From: Helicobacter japonicus
GTDB lineage: Bacteria; Campylobacterota; Campylobacteria; Campylobacterales; Helicobacteraceae
Direction of reading: 5' to 3'
DNA length: 64,000 nt
Assembly (NCBI RefSeq): GCF_000762845.2
Contig: NZ_JRMQ02000003.1
Span: 1 to 64,000, forward strand
A model generated the notes under the pieces. The model was not told where the DNA came from and made no database searches. It saw only the letters and a program-made list of their open reading frames with translations. Numbering within the stretch: position 1 is the stretch's first letter; each line of letters starts with the position of its first letter. This document shows positions 39,619-48,316 of this stretch, piece by piece. Made by a program: the position numbers and the translations under genes.

Positions 39619-39846
39619 TTAAAGTGGTTCAATGATAATCATTTTTGCTTCACTATCGCGCAAAGCCACCTGTGTGCCTTCAATCATCACTGCAACCGCA
39701 GAGCGTCCAAAAGAGTGATTCATCACTTGACATACCTTATCTTTTACAATACCAAAAGACATTAATCTATCCCTTAGAGCCTCATCTTGTATATCAAAGC
39801 TAATAATTTTACACTTTGAGCCTAAAGCGCATTCATAGAGCGTCAT
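39619..39846 (-). CDS. feoA: FeoA-domain protein
   Basis: The 75-residue protein is a single FeoA (SH3-like) domain: LRDRLMSFGIVKDKVCQVMNHS, then VALRDSEAKMIIIEPL. FeoA assists the FeoB ferrous iron transporter, but no feoB is adjacent here, so an independent regulatory or accessory role is possible. It ends 20 bp before nth on the same strand. Confidence 0.85.
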   Translation of the reverse strand: MTLYECALGSKCKIISFDIQDEALRDRLMSFGIVKDKVCQVMNHSFGRSAVAVMIEGTQVALRDSEAKMIIIEPL

Positions 39847-39938
39847 CGCTATCCTTCCTTATATTTCATACTTATAACTCTAACAAATGAGATTCTATAC
39901 TAAATAAAATAACAAGATTACTCCCCATTTTTACTTTT

Positions 39939-42900
39939 TTATTTATTTGCAGAATCTTTTGTTTCTTGTTGTGGTAAATTTGGCTCATTGGGAATATCTT
40001 TAAAATCTTGCATTATCTCTTCTGGTGCTATCTGTTGATAAGATTGTGTATCTTCTTGTGGATTTGCCAAAGTATTCATTTCTTGGATATTCTCAATAGA
40101 TTCCGTATCACCTCCAATTGCATTTGCTAAGCCATTTAAAAGACTATCTACAGGCTTTAAGATTCTTCCCACCATTTCAAAAGGGCTAAGCAAAAGGTCT
40201 TCAACAATACTTACCTCACTTTTGGGCTTATCAAGTGTGCCTTTCATTACAATCCCTGTAACAAATTTTCCATCATCGCCTAAAATAACATAATTTATTA
40301 ATGGAATCTTGCTTATAACATCTGTAAGTGTTTTTAATGTAGAGGCTTTTAACACAATGTCTAACTCTTTGCTATCGAGCTTCACAAGTCCTCCACCTTC
40401 TACATCAATAGAACTTCCTACCAAATCAATATTTTCAAGCACAAGATACTCATCATTGATAACAAAATGCACTTTGCCATTTTTAATCTCATAACCATTT
40501 GCACCAAGTCCGGGCTTACGAAAAGTCAGCAATGCAGGAATAGTATCAATCAATGCAAGAACATTTTGCACGATGGCTAAATCTTTATAAGTCGTATTTT
40601 GCATACTAATTTCGCCCTTAAGCGCACCTTCATCATAAATGCCCTTAAAATTAAAAAGACCACCTTTAAAAATATCTCTCTGCCATACACGATTCAAAAA
40701 TTTATCACTAAAATTACTCATTTTTACACTTGCGCGAGAATAAGCTATATCTGCATTTGCTACACCATTACCATAGGTAACATCAGCACGTATCATTCCA
40801 TCGCGTATAGAAAGAGAAGCATTATCTGAGGGAATAGTGTAATTACCTAATATAAAGTCCATATCACGTGCTTCTAAGTAAGTAATATGTGGGGAGATTT
40901 GATTGACGCGTTCATATTGTCGCTTTGCTCGAATAAATGCTTCCTGCTCTTCACGCTCTTGTGCGCTAAGCTTCTCACCACTCTCATTTTTTTGATTAAT
41001 TTGTGCAAGGATAGGTATAGAGCTTGAAAACACTTCATTAATGTAAAGATTGTAGCCATTAAGGATAATTTTGACTATATTTCCTTCTTTGATAAGTAGA
41101 AATTTTTTATCGAGCGATTCAATAAAGATGCCTTTCTCATTGATTTGCCCCTTAAGAGACATATCATTTAAAATACGAGAATCTTTAGTATAAAGCGGAT
41201 ATTTTAAGCCACTTATTTGTGCATTGAGCTCAATATTTTGAAAATCTGCTGTCTTGATACTTAGTGTGCCTTGTGATATACCAAAATATTGCAAAATAGG
41301 TGAATAGGGATAAATTTTGGCAATATCATTAAGTGTAAAAACATTATCTTCGGCAATATCAATATTCAATGCAAAATCTGGCAAGGTAATTATTTTATGT
41401 TGTCCTAAATCCCCTAGAATACTAATTTTTTTAAGATGATTCTTATTAATTTTTAGAATCTCCTCACTAAAGCCCTTTTTTGATTCATCATAAATAGCTT
41501 GAATAATGCGTTTTGTCAATTCATCACTTTCTTTTGGAGCTTGAGGTAAAGTGATATTTTGAGAAAAACTTTGTGAAGAGAGTGCGAATTTATCAATCAG
41601 CAAATCTCCTTGCAACTTAGAGGTTTGCAGATTCCATAACGCATTTAATGTGCCTTGAATACTTTTTGCATAATCAATTTTTGTGTTCAGTAGTTGAATA
41701 TATGCTTTTGTATTATCTTGGGCAAAATTAAGCTGTAGTTGCTGCGCTTTAAGGCTTTGGTCGCCAAATTTAAGTGATGTGTTCTCTGCCTTTATGCTAC
41801 CATTAAGCCATACTTTTGTCTGCTTATTTTCGTTCATAATATCAATATCAAGACCTACTTGTAAAGCAGAATCTGCGCTTCTTAAGGGCAGATTCACACC
41901 ATAGACTTGCAAAAGTTCATTAAGATCATCATTGATACTTGCATTTTGAGAGACAATGGAAACTTTTACACTAAGAGGCTGGGTAAAGATATTGCTAATT
42001 TTCACTTCTGAGCCATCAAGATTAATCTGTGTAAAAAATGGCTCTTTGAGCAAAAATTGCAAATTTTCATCACGCATATACAAAATAACACGTGTTGCTT
42101 GAATAGGCTTAAGATGCGCTGCAAGATAAATCTTTGGAGATTCAATCGCCAAATCAAGTTCAAGCGTTTTTTGTAATTTTGTAAAAAAATGCTTATCAAG
42201 TGTGCTTTGGAATCTAAGTGAATGAAGCTTTAGCACATCATAATGCACATTTTTAAAAAGCCAATCATTGAGAGTTTGATTCTTAAGTTTTAGGATAAAG
42301 GGCTTAATGGTATTAAGATTATACAAATGCGATGATGACGCTTCCAAATCGATTTTATGAAAATCTGTAATAGCACGGATATAAAGCGTAGGCTGCTCTG
42401 GGTCATTTGTTTGCTCTTTGGGAGAAATGCTTATATCAGCCTCAATAGTTTGTTTTACACCTTGATAAAAGAGACTGCCCTGTATCTGAATCCCAAGTGA
42501 TACAATATCAAGTTGGGCAATATGTAACTCTGTAACCTTGTTTCCCTCTTCTATAGCAAATTGCGCTACAATCTCCGGTAGATTAATCGTATAAGATTCC
42601 CCATCATAATGCACACTTCGCTGTAAATTATCCTCCAAAACAATATGTTCAATATCAAGCTTTTCAAAATATGAGAGAACAAAAAGAAATCTTTTTATCC
42701 AAGTTAAAATATCACGAGCACTCATAGAATCTTCATCATCTTTTGCTTGCGTGTTTGAAGATGATTGTAAATGGGATAAATCAAGCGTATCAATATGTAA
42801 AATAAGCTTGTTATTTAATCTAAGATAGAATCCCTCAACACGAGTCTTTCCAAAACTGATAGAGGGGCTATATATGCCATTGGAGAGAATCTTATATCCC

Positions 42901-42986
42901 ATAATTGAAAGTGAAAGTAAAATGCCTAAAAAAATAACGATACTTGCAATGCTTTTAGATTTTTTTGTCATCATTGTTATAACCAT
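39939..42986 (-). CDS. AsmA/YhdP-like envelope protein
   Basis: The 1015-residue protein has one N-terminal membrane segment (residues about 12-32) and an otherwise beta-rich periplasmic body. The C-terminal part (NGKVHFVINDEYLVLENIDL, SSIDVEGGGLVKLDSKELDI, IPLINYVILGDDG, GTLDKPKSEVSI) is the AsmA-like C-terminal pattern of YhdP-type proteins, thought to bridge membranes and move phospholipids. The last 60 residues are Gln/Pro/Asn-rich. Start codons at 42986, 42974 and 42971 are all possible and none has a clear ribosome site. Every choice overlaps the start of divergent mltG. Confidence 0.8.
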   Translation of the reverse strand: MVITMMTKKSKSIASIVIFLGILLSLSIMGYKILSNGIYSPSISFGKTRVEGFYLRLNNKLILHIDTLDLSHLQSSSNTQAKDDEDSMSARDILTWIKRFLFVLSYFEKLDIEHIVLEDNLQRSVHYDGESYTINLPEIVAQFAIEEGNKVTELHIAQLDIVSLGIQIQGSLFYQGVKQTIEADISISPKEQTNDPEQPTLYIRAITDFHKIDLEASSSHLYNLNTIKPFILKLKNQTLNDWLFKNVHYDVLKLHSLRFQSTLDKHFFTKLQKTLELDLAIESPKIYLAAHLKPIQATRVILYMRDENLQFLLKEPFFTQINLDGSEVKISNIFTQPLSVKVSIVSQNASINDDLNELLQVYGVNLPLRSADSALQVGLDIDIMNENKQTKVWLNGSIKAENTSLKFGDQSLKAQQLQLNFAQDNTKAYIQLLNTKIDYAKSIQGTLNALWNLQTSKLQGDLLIDKFALSSQSFSQNITLPQAPKESDELTKRIIQAIYDESKKGFSEEILKINKNHLKKISILGDLGQHKIITLPDFALNIDIAEDNVFTLNDIAKIYPYSPILQYFGISQGTLSIKTADFQNIELNAQISGLKYPLYTKDSRILNDMSLKGQINEKGIFIESLDKKFLLIKEGNIVKIILNGYNLYINEVFSSSIPILAQINQKNESGEKLSAQEREEQEAFIRAKRQYERVNQISPHITYLEARDMDFILGNYTIPSDNASLSIRDGMIRADVTYGNGVANADIAYSRASVKMSNFSDKFLNRVWQRDIFKGGLFNFKGIYDEGALKGEISMQNTTYKDLAIVQNVLALIDTIPALLTFRKPGLGANGYEIKNGKVHFVINDEYLVLENIDLVGSSIDVEGGGLVKLDSKELDIVLKASTLKTLTDVISKIPLINYVILGDDGKFVTGIVMKGTLDKPKSEVSIVEDLLLSPFEMVGRILKPVDSLLNGLANAIGGDTESIENIQEMNTLANPQEDTQSYQQIAPEEIMQDFKDIPNEPNLPQQETKDSANK

Positions 42987-43851
42987 TTTGTTTTATTTGC
43001 TTCAACCTATACAAACTGAACGTATCATCAATCTGCCTAAAGGCTCATTGCCTAAAATTATAACATACTTGAATGATAACGGACAACATATTAATAAACT
43101 TGATTCTCTTTTTATTCGTTTTTTAGGACAACCACAAAGTGGATATATTGATATGAAAGCTGAAGTGTTACCTAAAGGTGCATTTTTTAAAGCTCTCGTA
43201 AGCTCAAAAGCCGCAACCAAAGATGTTACGCTTATTCCAGGTGAAACTCTCTATTACTTTATCCGCATTTTGGCGCAAAACTTTAATCTTTCTATAGATG
43301 AGCTTCAAAAAGCCTATAATAAATATTTTCCTTATCCTGATGGTGTAATTTTTCCTGATACCTATAGCCTTCCTATTGGTATAAATGAAGATGAAATGAT
43401 GAGTATCCTCTATACTCTTTCAATGCAAAGACATAAACAAAATGCAATGCGACTTCTTGGCACATATAATGAAGAAGAATGGTTTAAAAATATCGCTATT
43501 GCTTCAGTTGTGCAAAAAGAAGCAGCAAATAATGAAGAAATGCCTATTGTCGCAGCCGTAGTATTTAATCGTCTTCAAAAAAATATGCCCTTACAAATGG
43601 ACGGCTCACTTAATTATGGACAGTATTCGCATTCCAAAGTTACACCCGAACGTATCCGCAATGATGATACACCCTATAATACTTATAAAAACAAAGGTGT
43701 GCCACCCTATCCTGCCGGAAGTGTTAGCCTACAAGCAATCGAAGCGGTGCTTAAGCCTGCTAAAGTTGATTATCTCTACTTTGTGAGAGATAGAGCTACA
43801 GGCACACATAAATTTAGTAAAACTTATGAAGAACATCGCAGTCATTTTTAA
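42922..43851 (+). CDS. mltG: Endolytic murein transglycosylase MltG
   Basis: MltG cuts nascent glycan strands at the inner membrane. The 309-residue protein begins MPKKITILAMLLDFF with a membrane segment, then a LysM-like part (KGSLPKIITYLNDN) and the YceG domain. The catalytic Glu lies in IASVVQKEAANNEEMP and the substrate loop in MDGSLNYGQYSHSK; PPYPAGSVSLQAIEAV follows. An earlier ATG at 42874 is possible but gives a non-family extension. The 5' end overlaps the AsmA-like gene on the other strand. Confidence 0.93.
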   Translation: MPKKITILAMLLDFFVIIVITILFYLLQPIQTERIINLPKGSLPKIITYLNDNGQHINKLDSLFIRFLGQPQSGYIDMKAEVLPKGAFFKALVSSKAATKDVTLIPGETLYYFIRILAQNFNLSIDELQKAYNKYFPYPDGVIFPDTYSLPIGINEDEMMSILYTLSMQRHKQNAMRLLGTYNEEEWFKNIAIASVVQKEAANNEEMPIVAAVVFNRLQKNMPLQMDGSLNYGQYSHSKVTPERIRNDDTPYNTYKNKGVPPYPAGSVSLQAIEAVLKPAKVDYLYFVRDRATGTHKFSKTYEEHRSHF

Positions 43852-43890
43852 TTTTATTTGCTTTTAAGTTAAATTGTTTCATAGTTTCAG

Positions 43891-43915
43891 AGTTAAATTT
43901 TTTGTTTAACTTTTT
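43891..43915 (+). terminator. Terminator after mltG
   Basis: AGTTAAA pairs with TTTAACT over a 7-base T-rich loop and is followed by TTTT. It sits 40 bp after the mltG stop, in the 138-bp gap before mdh. Confidence 0.6.
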
Positions 43916-43924
43916 ATATTTTAC

Positions 43925-43937
43925 ATACTTTAAGTAT
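43925..43937. promoter_or_regulatory. Palindrome upstream of mdh
   Basis: ATACTT-T-AAGTAT is a perfect 13-bp inverted repeat about 55 bp before the mdh start. It may be an operator for the mdh-oor genes, but I know of no matching regulator. Confidence 0.25.
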
Positions 43938-43989
43938 TTTTGCTTAAAACACATATCTTTAGGTAAGTTTTTAAGGAAAAGTAAGGATA

Positions 43990-44949
43990 ATGATGTTTGA
44001 TAAGGTTGCTATCATAGGTGGTTCTGGCAATGTCGGTTCCCATATTGCATTTTTAGGGGCAATGAGGGGATTGGCGCGAGAATTTCTTCTTTTTAGTATT
44101 GATCTGTTTCGTTGCAAGGGCGTTGGACTTGATATTTCCCAAGCAGCAGCGATTTTCGATCTTCCTGTATCTGTGAAAGGTTGCGAATCTTATGAAGATT
44201 TGAGCGGTTGCGAAGTCGTGATTATTACTGCTGGATTCCCACGCACACCGCAAATGAGTCGAAACGATCTTTTACTCAAAAATGCTTCTATTATGCAAGA
44301 AATTGTGGAAAATATTGCTAGAGTAGCGCAAGAAGCATTACTTATTATTGTTTCAAATCCCCTTGATGTGATGTGTCTTGTAGCAAAGCATTATAGTGGA
44401 TTCCCAAAAAACCGCATAATAGGTATGGCGGGTGTGCTTGATGGCGCACGACTTACTTATGAGAGTAAAACAATTCTTAACGATTTTACAAAACATATCG
44501 AATCTTATGTGTTAGGTGCGCACGGTGATGATATGCTTCCTTTATTGCGTTATTGCGTGTGTAACGGCAAAAGTCTAGCCGATGTGTTAAGCCCCAAGCA
44601 ACAAGAAATAGTCGTTCAAGAAACAAAAAATGGTGGAGCAAAAATCGTTAATTATTATCAACAAGGTAGTGCGTATTTTGCTCCTGCAAGTGCAGTTATC
44701 AAAATGCTTGAACTCATCATCACTCCAAGTGAAGAGATGCTTGTATGTAGCGTCTATACAGAGGGTGAATACGATATGGAAGGCATCTTTATTGGACTTC
44801 CAATCAAACTTGGCAAAAAAGGAGTAGAACATATTGTAGAATTACCATTAAACGAACAAGAGCGGGAAATGTTAAAAAACTCCGCACAGGGCATAAAAAA
44901 ACAAGTCGAAATTCTCAAAAATAACGGATTGTTAAAAGAGAGAATTTAA
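43990..44949 (+). CDS. mdh: Malate dehydrogenase
   Basis: Mdh interconverts malate and oxaloacetate with NAD. The 319-residue protein has the NAD-binding GGSGNVGSHIAF, the mobile loop FPRTPQMSRNDLL, where Arg rather than Gln indicates malate over lactate, IVSNPLDVM and the catalytic His in GAHGDDMLPL. A second ATG follows directly at 43993. It precedes oorDABC by 36 bp, linking two oxidative steps of the citric acid cycle. Confidence 0.93.
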   Translation: MMFDKVAIIGGSGNVGSHIAFLGAMRGLAREFLLFSIDLFRCKGVGLDISQAAAIFDLPVSVKGCESYEDLSGCEVVIITAGFPRTPQMSRNDLLLKNASIMQEIVENIARVAQEALLIIVSNPLDVMCLVAKHYSGFPKNRIIGMAGVLDGARLTYESKTILNDFTKHIESYVLGAHGDDMLPLLRYCVCNGKSLADVLSPKQQEIVVQETKNGGAKIVNYYQQGSAYFAPASAVIKMLELIITPSEEMLVCSVYTEGEYDMEGIFIGLPIKLGKKGVEHIVELPLNEQEREMLKNSAQGIKKQVEILKNNGLLKERI

Positions 44950-44985
44950 GATTAGAAGATAAATCTAAACAAGAAAGGAAGGGAA

Positions 44986-45297
44986 ATGGGTATTAAAAAA
45001 GCACCACAAAATGTTCCAGTATGGGTTGATGAGACACGTTGTAAAGCGTGTGATGTATGTGTGTCGCTCTGTCCGAGTGGCGTTTTAGGTATGAAAAAAG
45101 ATGAGCATAAGATTTTAGGAAAAATTATCTCTGTAGCTTATCCAGAGAGTTGTATCGGTTGTAGAGAATGTGAGCTACATTGTCCTGATTTTGCTATTTT
45201 TGTCGCTGATAAAGATGAATTCAAATTTGCCAAAGTAAGCAAAGAAGCGCAAGAGAGAGCAGCAAAAATCAAAGAAAACAAATTTATGGCAATATAA
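44986..45297 (+). CDS. oorD: 2-oxoglutarate:acceptor oxidoreductase, delta (ferredoxin) subunit
   Basis: The 103-residue subunit carries two 4Fe-4S clusters, shown by CKACDVCVSLCP and CIGCRECELHCP. It passes electrons from the OorB active site to an acceptor. It opens the oorDABC operon and is essential in H. pylori for oxidising 2-oxoglutarate to succinyl-CoA. Confidence 0.95.
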   Translation: MGIKKAPQNVPVWVDETRCKACDVCVSLCPSGVLGMKKDEHKILGKIISVAYPESCIGCRECELHCPDFAIFVADKDEFKFAKVSKEAQERAAKIKENKFMAI

Positions 45298-45306
45298 GGA
45301 GAGAAA

Positions 45307-46431
45307 ATGCGTGAGTTAATTACAGGAGGAAATGAGCTTGTCGCGTTAGCCGCGATAGAATCAGGTTGTCGTTTTTTTGGTGGATATCCCATCACACCTT
45401 CAAGTGAAATTGCCCACGAAATGAGTGTGGAGTTACCAAAAATTGGTGGAAAATTTATCCAAATGGAAGATGAGATTAGTGGTATTGCAGTGGCTTTAGG
45501 TGCATCTATGAGCGGCACAAAAGCTATGACTGCATCTTCTGGACCAGGCATATCACTCAAGTCCGAACAAATTGGTTATGGCTTTATGGCGGAAATTCCA
45601 CTTGTGGTTGTTGATGTAATGCGCGGAGGTCCTTCTACGGGATTGCCTACTCGCGTATCACAAGGCGATATTAATCAAGCAAAGTCTCCAAGCCACGGCG
45701 ATTTTTGCTCAATCGCACTTGCAGTAGGTAATTTACAAGAGGCTTATACACAAACTATCCGTGCATTTAATCTTGCAGAAAAATATATGACTCCTGTTTT
45801 CTTACTTCTTGATGAAACAGTAGGGCATATGCACGGCAAGACGCTTATCCCTGATTTCAAGGATATAGAGCCTACAATTATTCATCGTGAGGAATTTAAA
45901 GGTGATCCAAAAGATTATCAACCTTATGGTGTAGCACAAGATAGACCTGCTGTGCTTAATCCATTCTTCAAGGGTTATAAATATCATATTACAGGGCTTC
46001 ATCACGGACCAACTGGATTCCCAACTGAAGATGAAAAACTCTCACAAAACCTCATCGATAGACTTTTTAACAAAATAGAATCTCATATTGATGATATAGT
46101 AGAATACGAGGAGTATGAAGTAAGTGATGCAGAGATTCTTATCATTGCTTATGGCTCTGTTTCACTCTCTGTCAAAGAAGCTATCAATACCTTAAGAAAG
46201 CAAGGTGTGAAAGTAGGACTTTTCCGTCCTATCACAATATGGCCTAGCCCTGCTAAACAACTTAAAGAGTTAGGCAAAAAATTCAAAAAGATTCTTATGA
46301 TTGAGCTTAATAAGGGACAATATAAGCAAGAAGTGGAGCGCATTATGCAAAGAGATATTACCTTCCTTGGCAAAGCCAATGGACGCACTATCTCGCCTAC
46401 AGAAATTATTAAAACAATCAAGGAGATGTAA
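45307..46431 (+). CDS. oorA: 2-oxoglutarate:acceptor oxidoreductase, alpha subunit
   Basis: The 374-residue subunit contains the pyrimidine-binding-like domain with GGYPITPSSEIAHEMS and ATASSGPGISLKSEQIG-type sequence (here MTASSGPGISLKSE), plus the C-terminal transketolase-like domain with FRPITIWPSPAKQL. The start follows AAGGAGAG. It works with oorB, oorC and oorD as one complex. Confidence 0.95.
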   Translation: MRELITGGNELVALAAIESGCRFFGGYPITPSSEIAHEMSVELPKIGGKFIQMEDEISGIAVALGASMSGTKAMTASSGPGISLKSEQIGYGFMAEIPLVVVDVMRGGPSTGLPTRVSQGDINQAKSPSHGDFCSIALAVGNLQEAYTQTIRAFNLAEKYMTPVFLLLDETVGHMHGKTLIPDFKDIEPTIIHREEFKGDPKDYQPYGVAQDRPAVLNPFFKGYKYHITGLHHGPTGFPTEDEKLSQNLIDRLFNKIESHIDDIVEYEEYEVSDAEILIIAYGSVSLSVKEAINTLRKQGVKVGLFRPITIWPSPAKQLKELGKKFKKILMIELNKGQYKQEVERIMQRDITFLGKANGRTISPTEIIKTIKEM

Positions 46432-46432
46432 A

Positions 46433-47260
46433 ATGGCTTTTAATTACGAAGAATACTTACGAATGGATAAAATGCCAACACTTTGGTGTTGGGGTTGTGG
46501 CGATGGTGTTATTTTAAAAAGCGTAATACGCGCTATTGATGCACTTGGTTGGAATATGAATGATGTATGTATTGTGAGCGGTATTGGTTGCTCTGGGCGA
46601 TTCTCTTCATATGTAAATTGCAATACAGTGCATACGACACACGGAAGAACAATGGCATATGCCACAGGCATCAAACTTGCAAATCCAGATAAAAAAGTGA
46701 TTGTTATCTCAGGTGATGGGGATTCTACAGCAATTGGTGGGAATCACACCATTCACGCTTGCAGACGCAATATAGACTTAAATCTTGTAATGATTAATAA
46801 CTTCATCTATGGGCTTACTAATTCTCAAACTTCACCGACTACGCCTAAAGATTTTTGGACGGTGACTGCTCAATATGGTAATATTGACCCGAATTTCGAT
46901 CCTTGCGAACTTGCAAATGCAGCAGGTGCAAGCTTTATAGCACGAGAGAGTGTGCTTTCACCCAAAAAACTTGAAAAAGTCCTTATGGAAGGATTTACTC
47001 ACAAAGGCTTTAGTTTCTTTGATATTCATAGTAATTGCCATATTAACCTCGGACGTAAAAACAAAATGGGAGAGGCAACTTCTATGCTAAAATGGATAGA
47101 ATCTCGCATTGTATCAAAAAGTAAATTTGACACCCTCTCTCCAGAAGAACGTGTGGGTAAATTCCCTACAGGCGTGCTCAAACATCAAACAGACAAAATT
47201 GAATATTGTGAAGCTTACGAAGGCGTAATTAAAAAAGCTCAAGCTAAAGGGGGACATTAA
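46433..47260 (+). CDS. oorB: 2-oxoglutarate:acceptor oxidoreductase, beta subunit
   Basis: The 275-residue subunit binds thiamine diphosphate: LWCWGCGDGVILK, GIGCSGRF, TTHGRTMAYATGIKLANP, SGDGDSTAIGGNH and NNFIYGLTNSQTSPTT. The real start is the ATG at 46433, 1 bp after the oorA stop and preceded by AAGGAGATG; the longer frame inside oorA is a shadow. Confidence 0.96.
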   Translation: MAFNYEEYLRMDKMPTLWCWGCGDGVILKSVIRAIDALGWNMNDVCIVSGIGCSGRFSSYVNCNTVHTTHGRTMAYATGIKLANPDKKVIVISGDGDSTAIGGNHTIHACRRNIDLNLVMINNFIYGLTNSQTSPTTPKDFWTVTAQYGNIDPNFDPCELANAAGASFIARESVLSPKKLEKVLMEGFTHKGFSFFDIHSNCHINLGRKNKMGEATSMLKWIESRIVSKSKFDTLSPEERVGKFPTGVLKHQTDKIEYCEAYEGVIKKAQAKGGH

Positions 47261-47261
47261 A

Positions 47262-47819
47262 ATGATGCATCAGTTACGATTCACAGGTGTAGGTGGGCAA
47301 GGTGTGCTTTTAGCAGGAGAGATTCTCGCTGAAGCACAAATTAAGGACAAAGGTTATGGTGTAAAAGCCGCAACTTATACAAGTCAAGTGCGTGGAGGAC
47401 CCACAAAGGTGGATATTCTCCTAAGTGACGAGGAGATTCTTTACCCTTATGCAAATGAAGGTGAAATTGAATTTATGCTCTCCACTGCACAAGTAAGCTA
47501 TGATTCTTTCAAAGGTGGCGTAAAAGAAGGTGGTATCATTGTTGTTGAACCAAATCTTGTGCGACCAAGTGAAGAAGATAGAAAAAAATTTAAAATTTAT
47601 GAGATTCCTATCATCACTATTGCAAAAGAAGAGGTAGGCAATGTTGTAACACAATCTGTTGTGGCACTTGCTATTACAACAACCTTTACTCAATGTGTTG
47701 ATAGAAATCTTGTGTTTGAAACGATGATAGCAAAAGTCCCTGCTAAAGTGCAAGAAGCAAACAAAAAAGCTTTTGAACTTGGTGAAAAATATGCCAAAGT
47801 TGCTAAAGAAAAGGCTTAG
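47262..47819 (+). CDS. oorC: 2-oxoglutarate:acceptor oxidoreductase, gamma subunit
   Basis: The 185-residue subunit starts with QLRFTGVGGQGVLLAGEILAEA, the family signature, and has AATYTSQVRGGPTKVDI and a C-terminal helix. The ATG at 47262 is directly followed by another at 47265, after AAAGGGGGA. It completes the operon. Confidence 0.95.
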   Translation: MMHQLRFTGVGGQGVLLAGEILAEAQIKDKGYGVKAATYTSQVRGGPTKVDILLSDEEILYPYANEGEIEFMLSTAQVSYDSFKGGVKEGGIIVVEPNLVRPSEEDRKKFKIYEIPIITIAKEEVGNVVTQSVVALAITTTFTQCVDRNLVFETMIAKVPAKVQEANKKAFELGEKYAKVAKEKA

Positions 47820-47879
47820 TGCTACTCCTATCAAATTTACATAGTCTTATTAAGGCTTTTTTTAGAATCTTTCTTACAA

Positions 47880-47913
47880 AGGATTGTCCTTTCTGTCAAT
47901 AGAAGACAATCCT
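47880..47913 (+). terminator. Hairpin after oorC
   Basis: AGGATTGTC pairs perfectly with GACAATCCT over a 16-base loop, 60 bp after the oorC stop. A T-rich but interrupted tract follows. It is a plausible end for the mdh-oorDABC transcript. Confidence 0.45.
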
Positions 47914-47954
47914 CACCTTTATACCTTTCTTCCTATCATTATGTTATGTTTTTA

Positions 47955-47963
47955 TGTTAAAAT
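47955..47963 (+). promoter_or_regulatory. Extended -10 promoter candidate for clpS-clpA
   Basis: TG-T-TAAAAT is an extended -10 element 44 bp before the clpS start codon, in the gap after the oorC hairpin. Confidence 0.45.
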
Positions 47964-48007
47964 ACGACTTCATTATTTACTATTTAAACTTTTCTTAAAG
48001 GATTCTT

Positions 48008-48310
48008 GTGGCACATACAGCATTTGAAACAAGCTTAGATACCTTACTTGAAGAGCCAAAACTCTATTGTGTATCGCTTTTAAATGATGATTATACTGCT
48101 ATGGATTTTGTAACGCGTATTCTTATTGAAGTCTTTGACAAAACGCCTGATGAAGCTACTTCTATTATGCTTAGAATCCATAACAAAGGTAAGGGTGTGT
48201 GCGGTGTTTATACCTATGATATTGCAGAGCTTAAAAGTCAAATTGTTAGCCAAAAAGCAAGAGAGCTTGATTACCCACTGCGGGTTATTATTGAGGAAAT
48301 GCCTTCATAA
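48008..48310 (+). CDS. clpS: ClpS adaptor protein
   Basis: ClpS delivers N-degron substrates to ClpAP. The 100-residue protein has YCVSLLNDDYTAMDFV (the Asn-Asp-Asp of the N-degron pocket), VTRILIEVFDKTPDEA and the conserved HNKGKGVCGVYTYDIAE. It starts with GTG after AAAGGATTC. clpA begins 6 bp downstream. Confidence 0.95.
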   Translation: MAHTAFETSLDTLLEEPKLYCVSLLNDDYTAMDFVTRILIEVFDKTPDEATSIMLRIHNKGKGVCGVYTYDIAELKSQIVSQKARELDYPLRVIIEEMPS

Positions 48311-48316
48311 GGAGAT

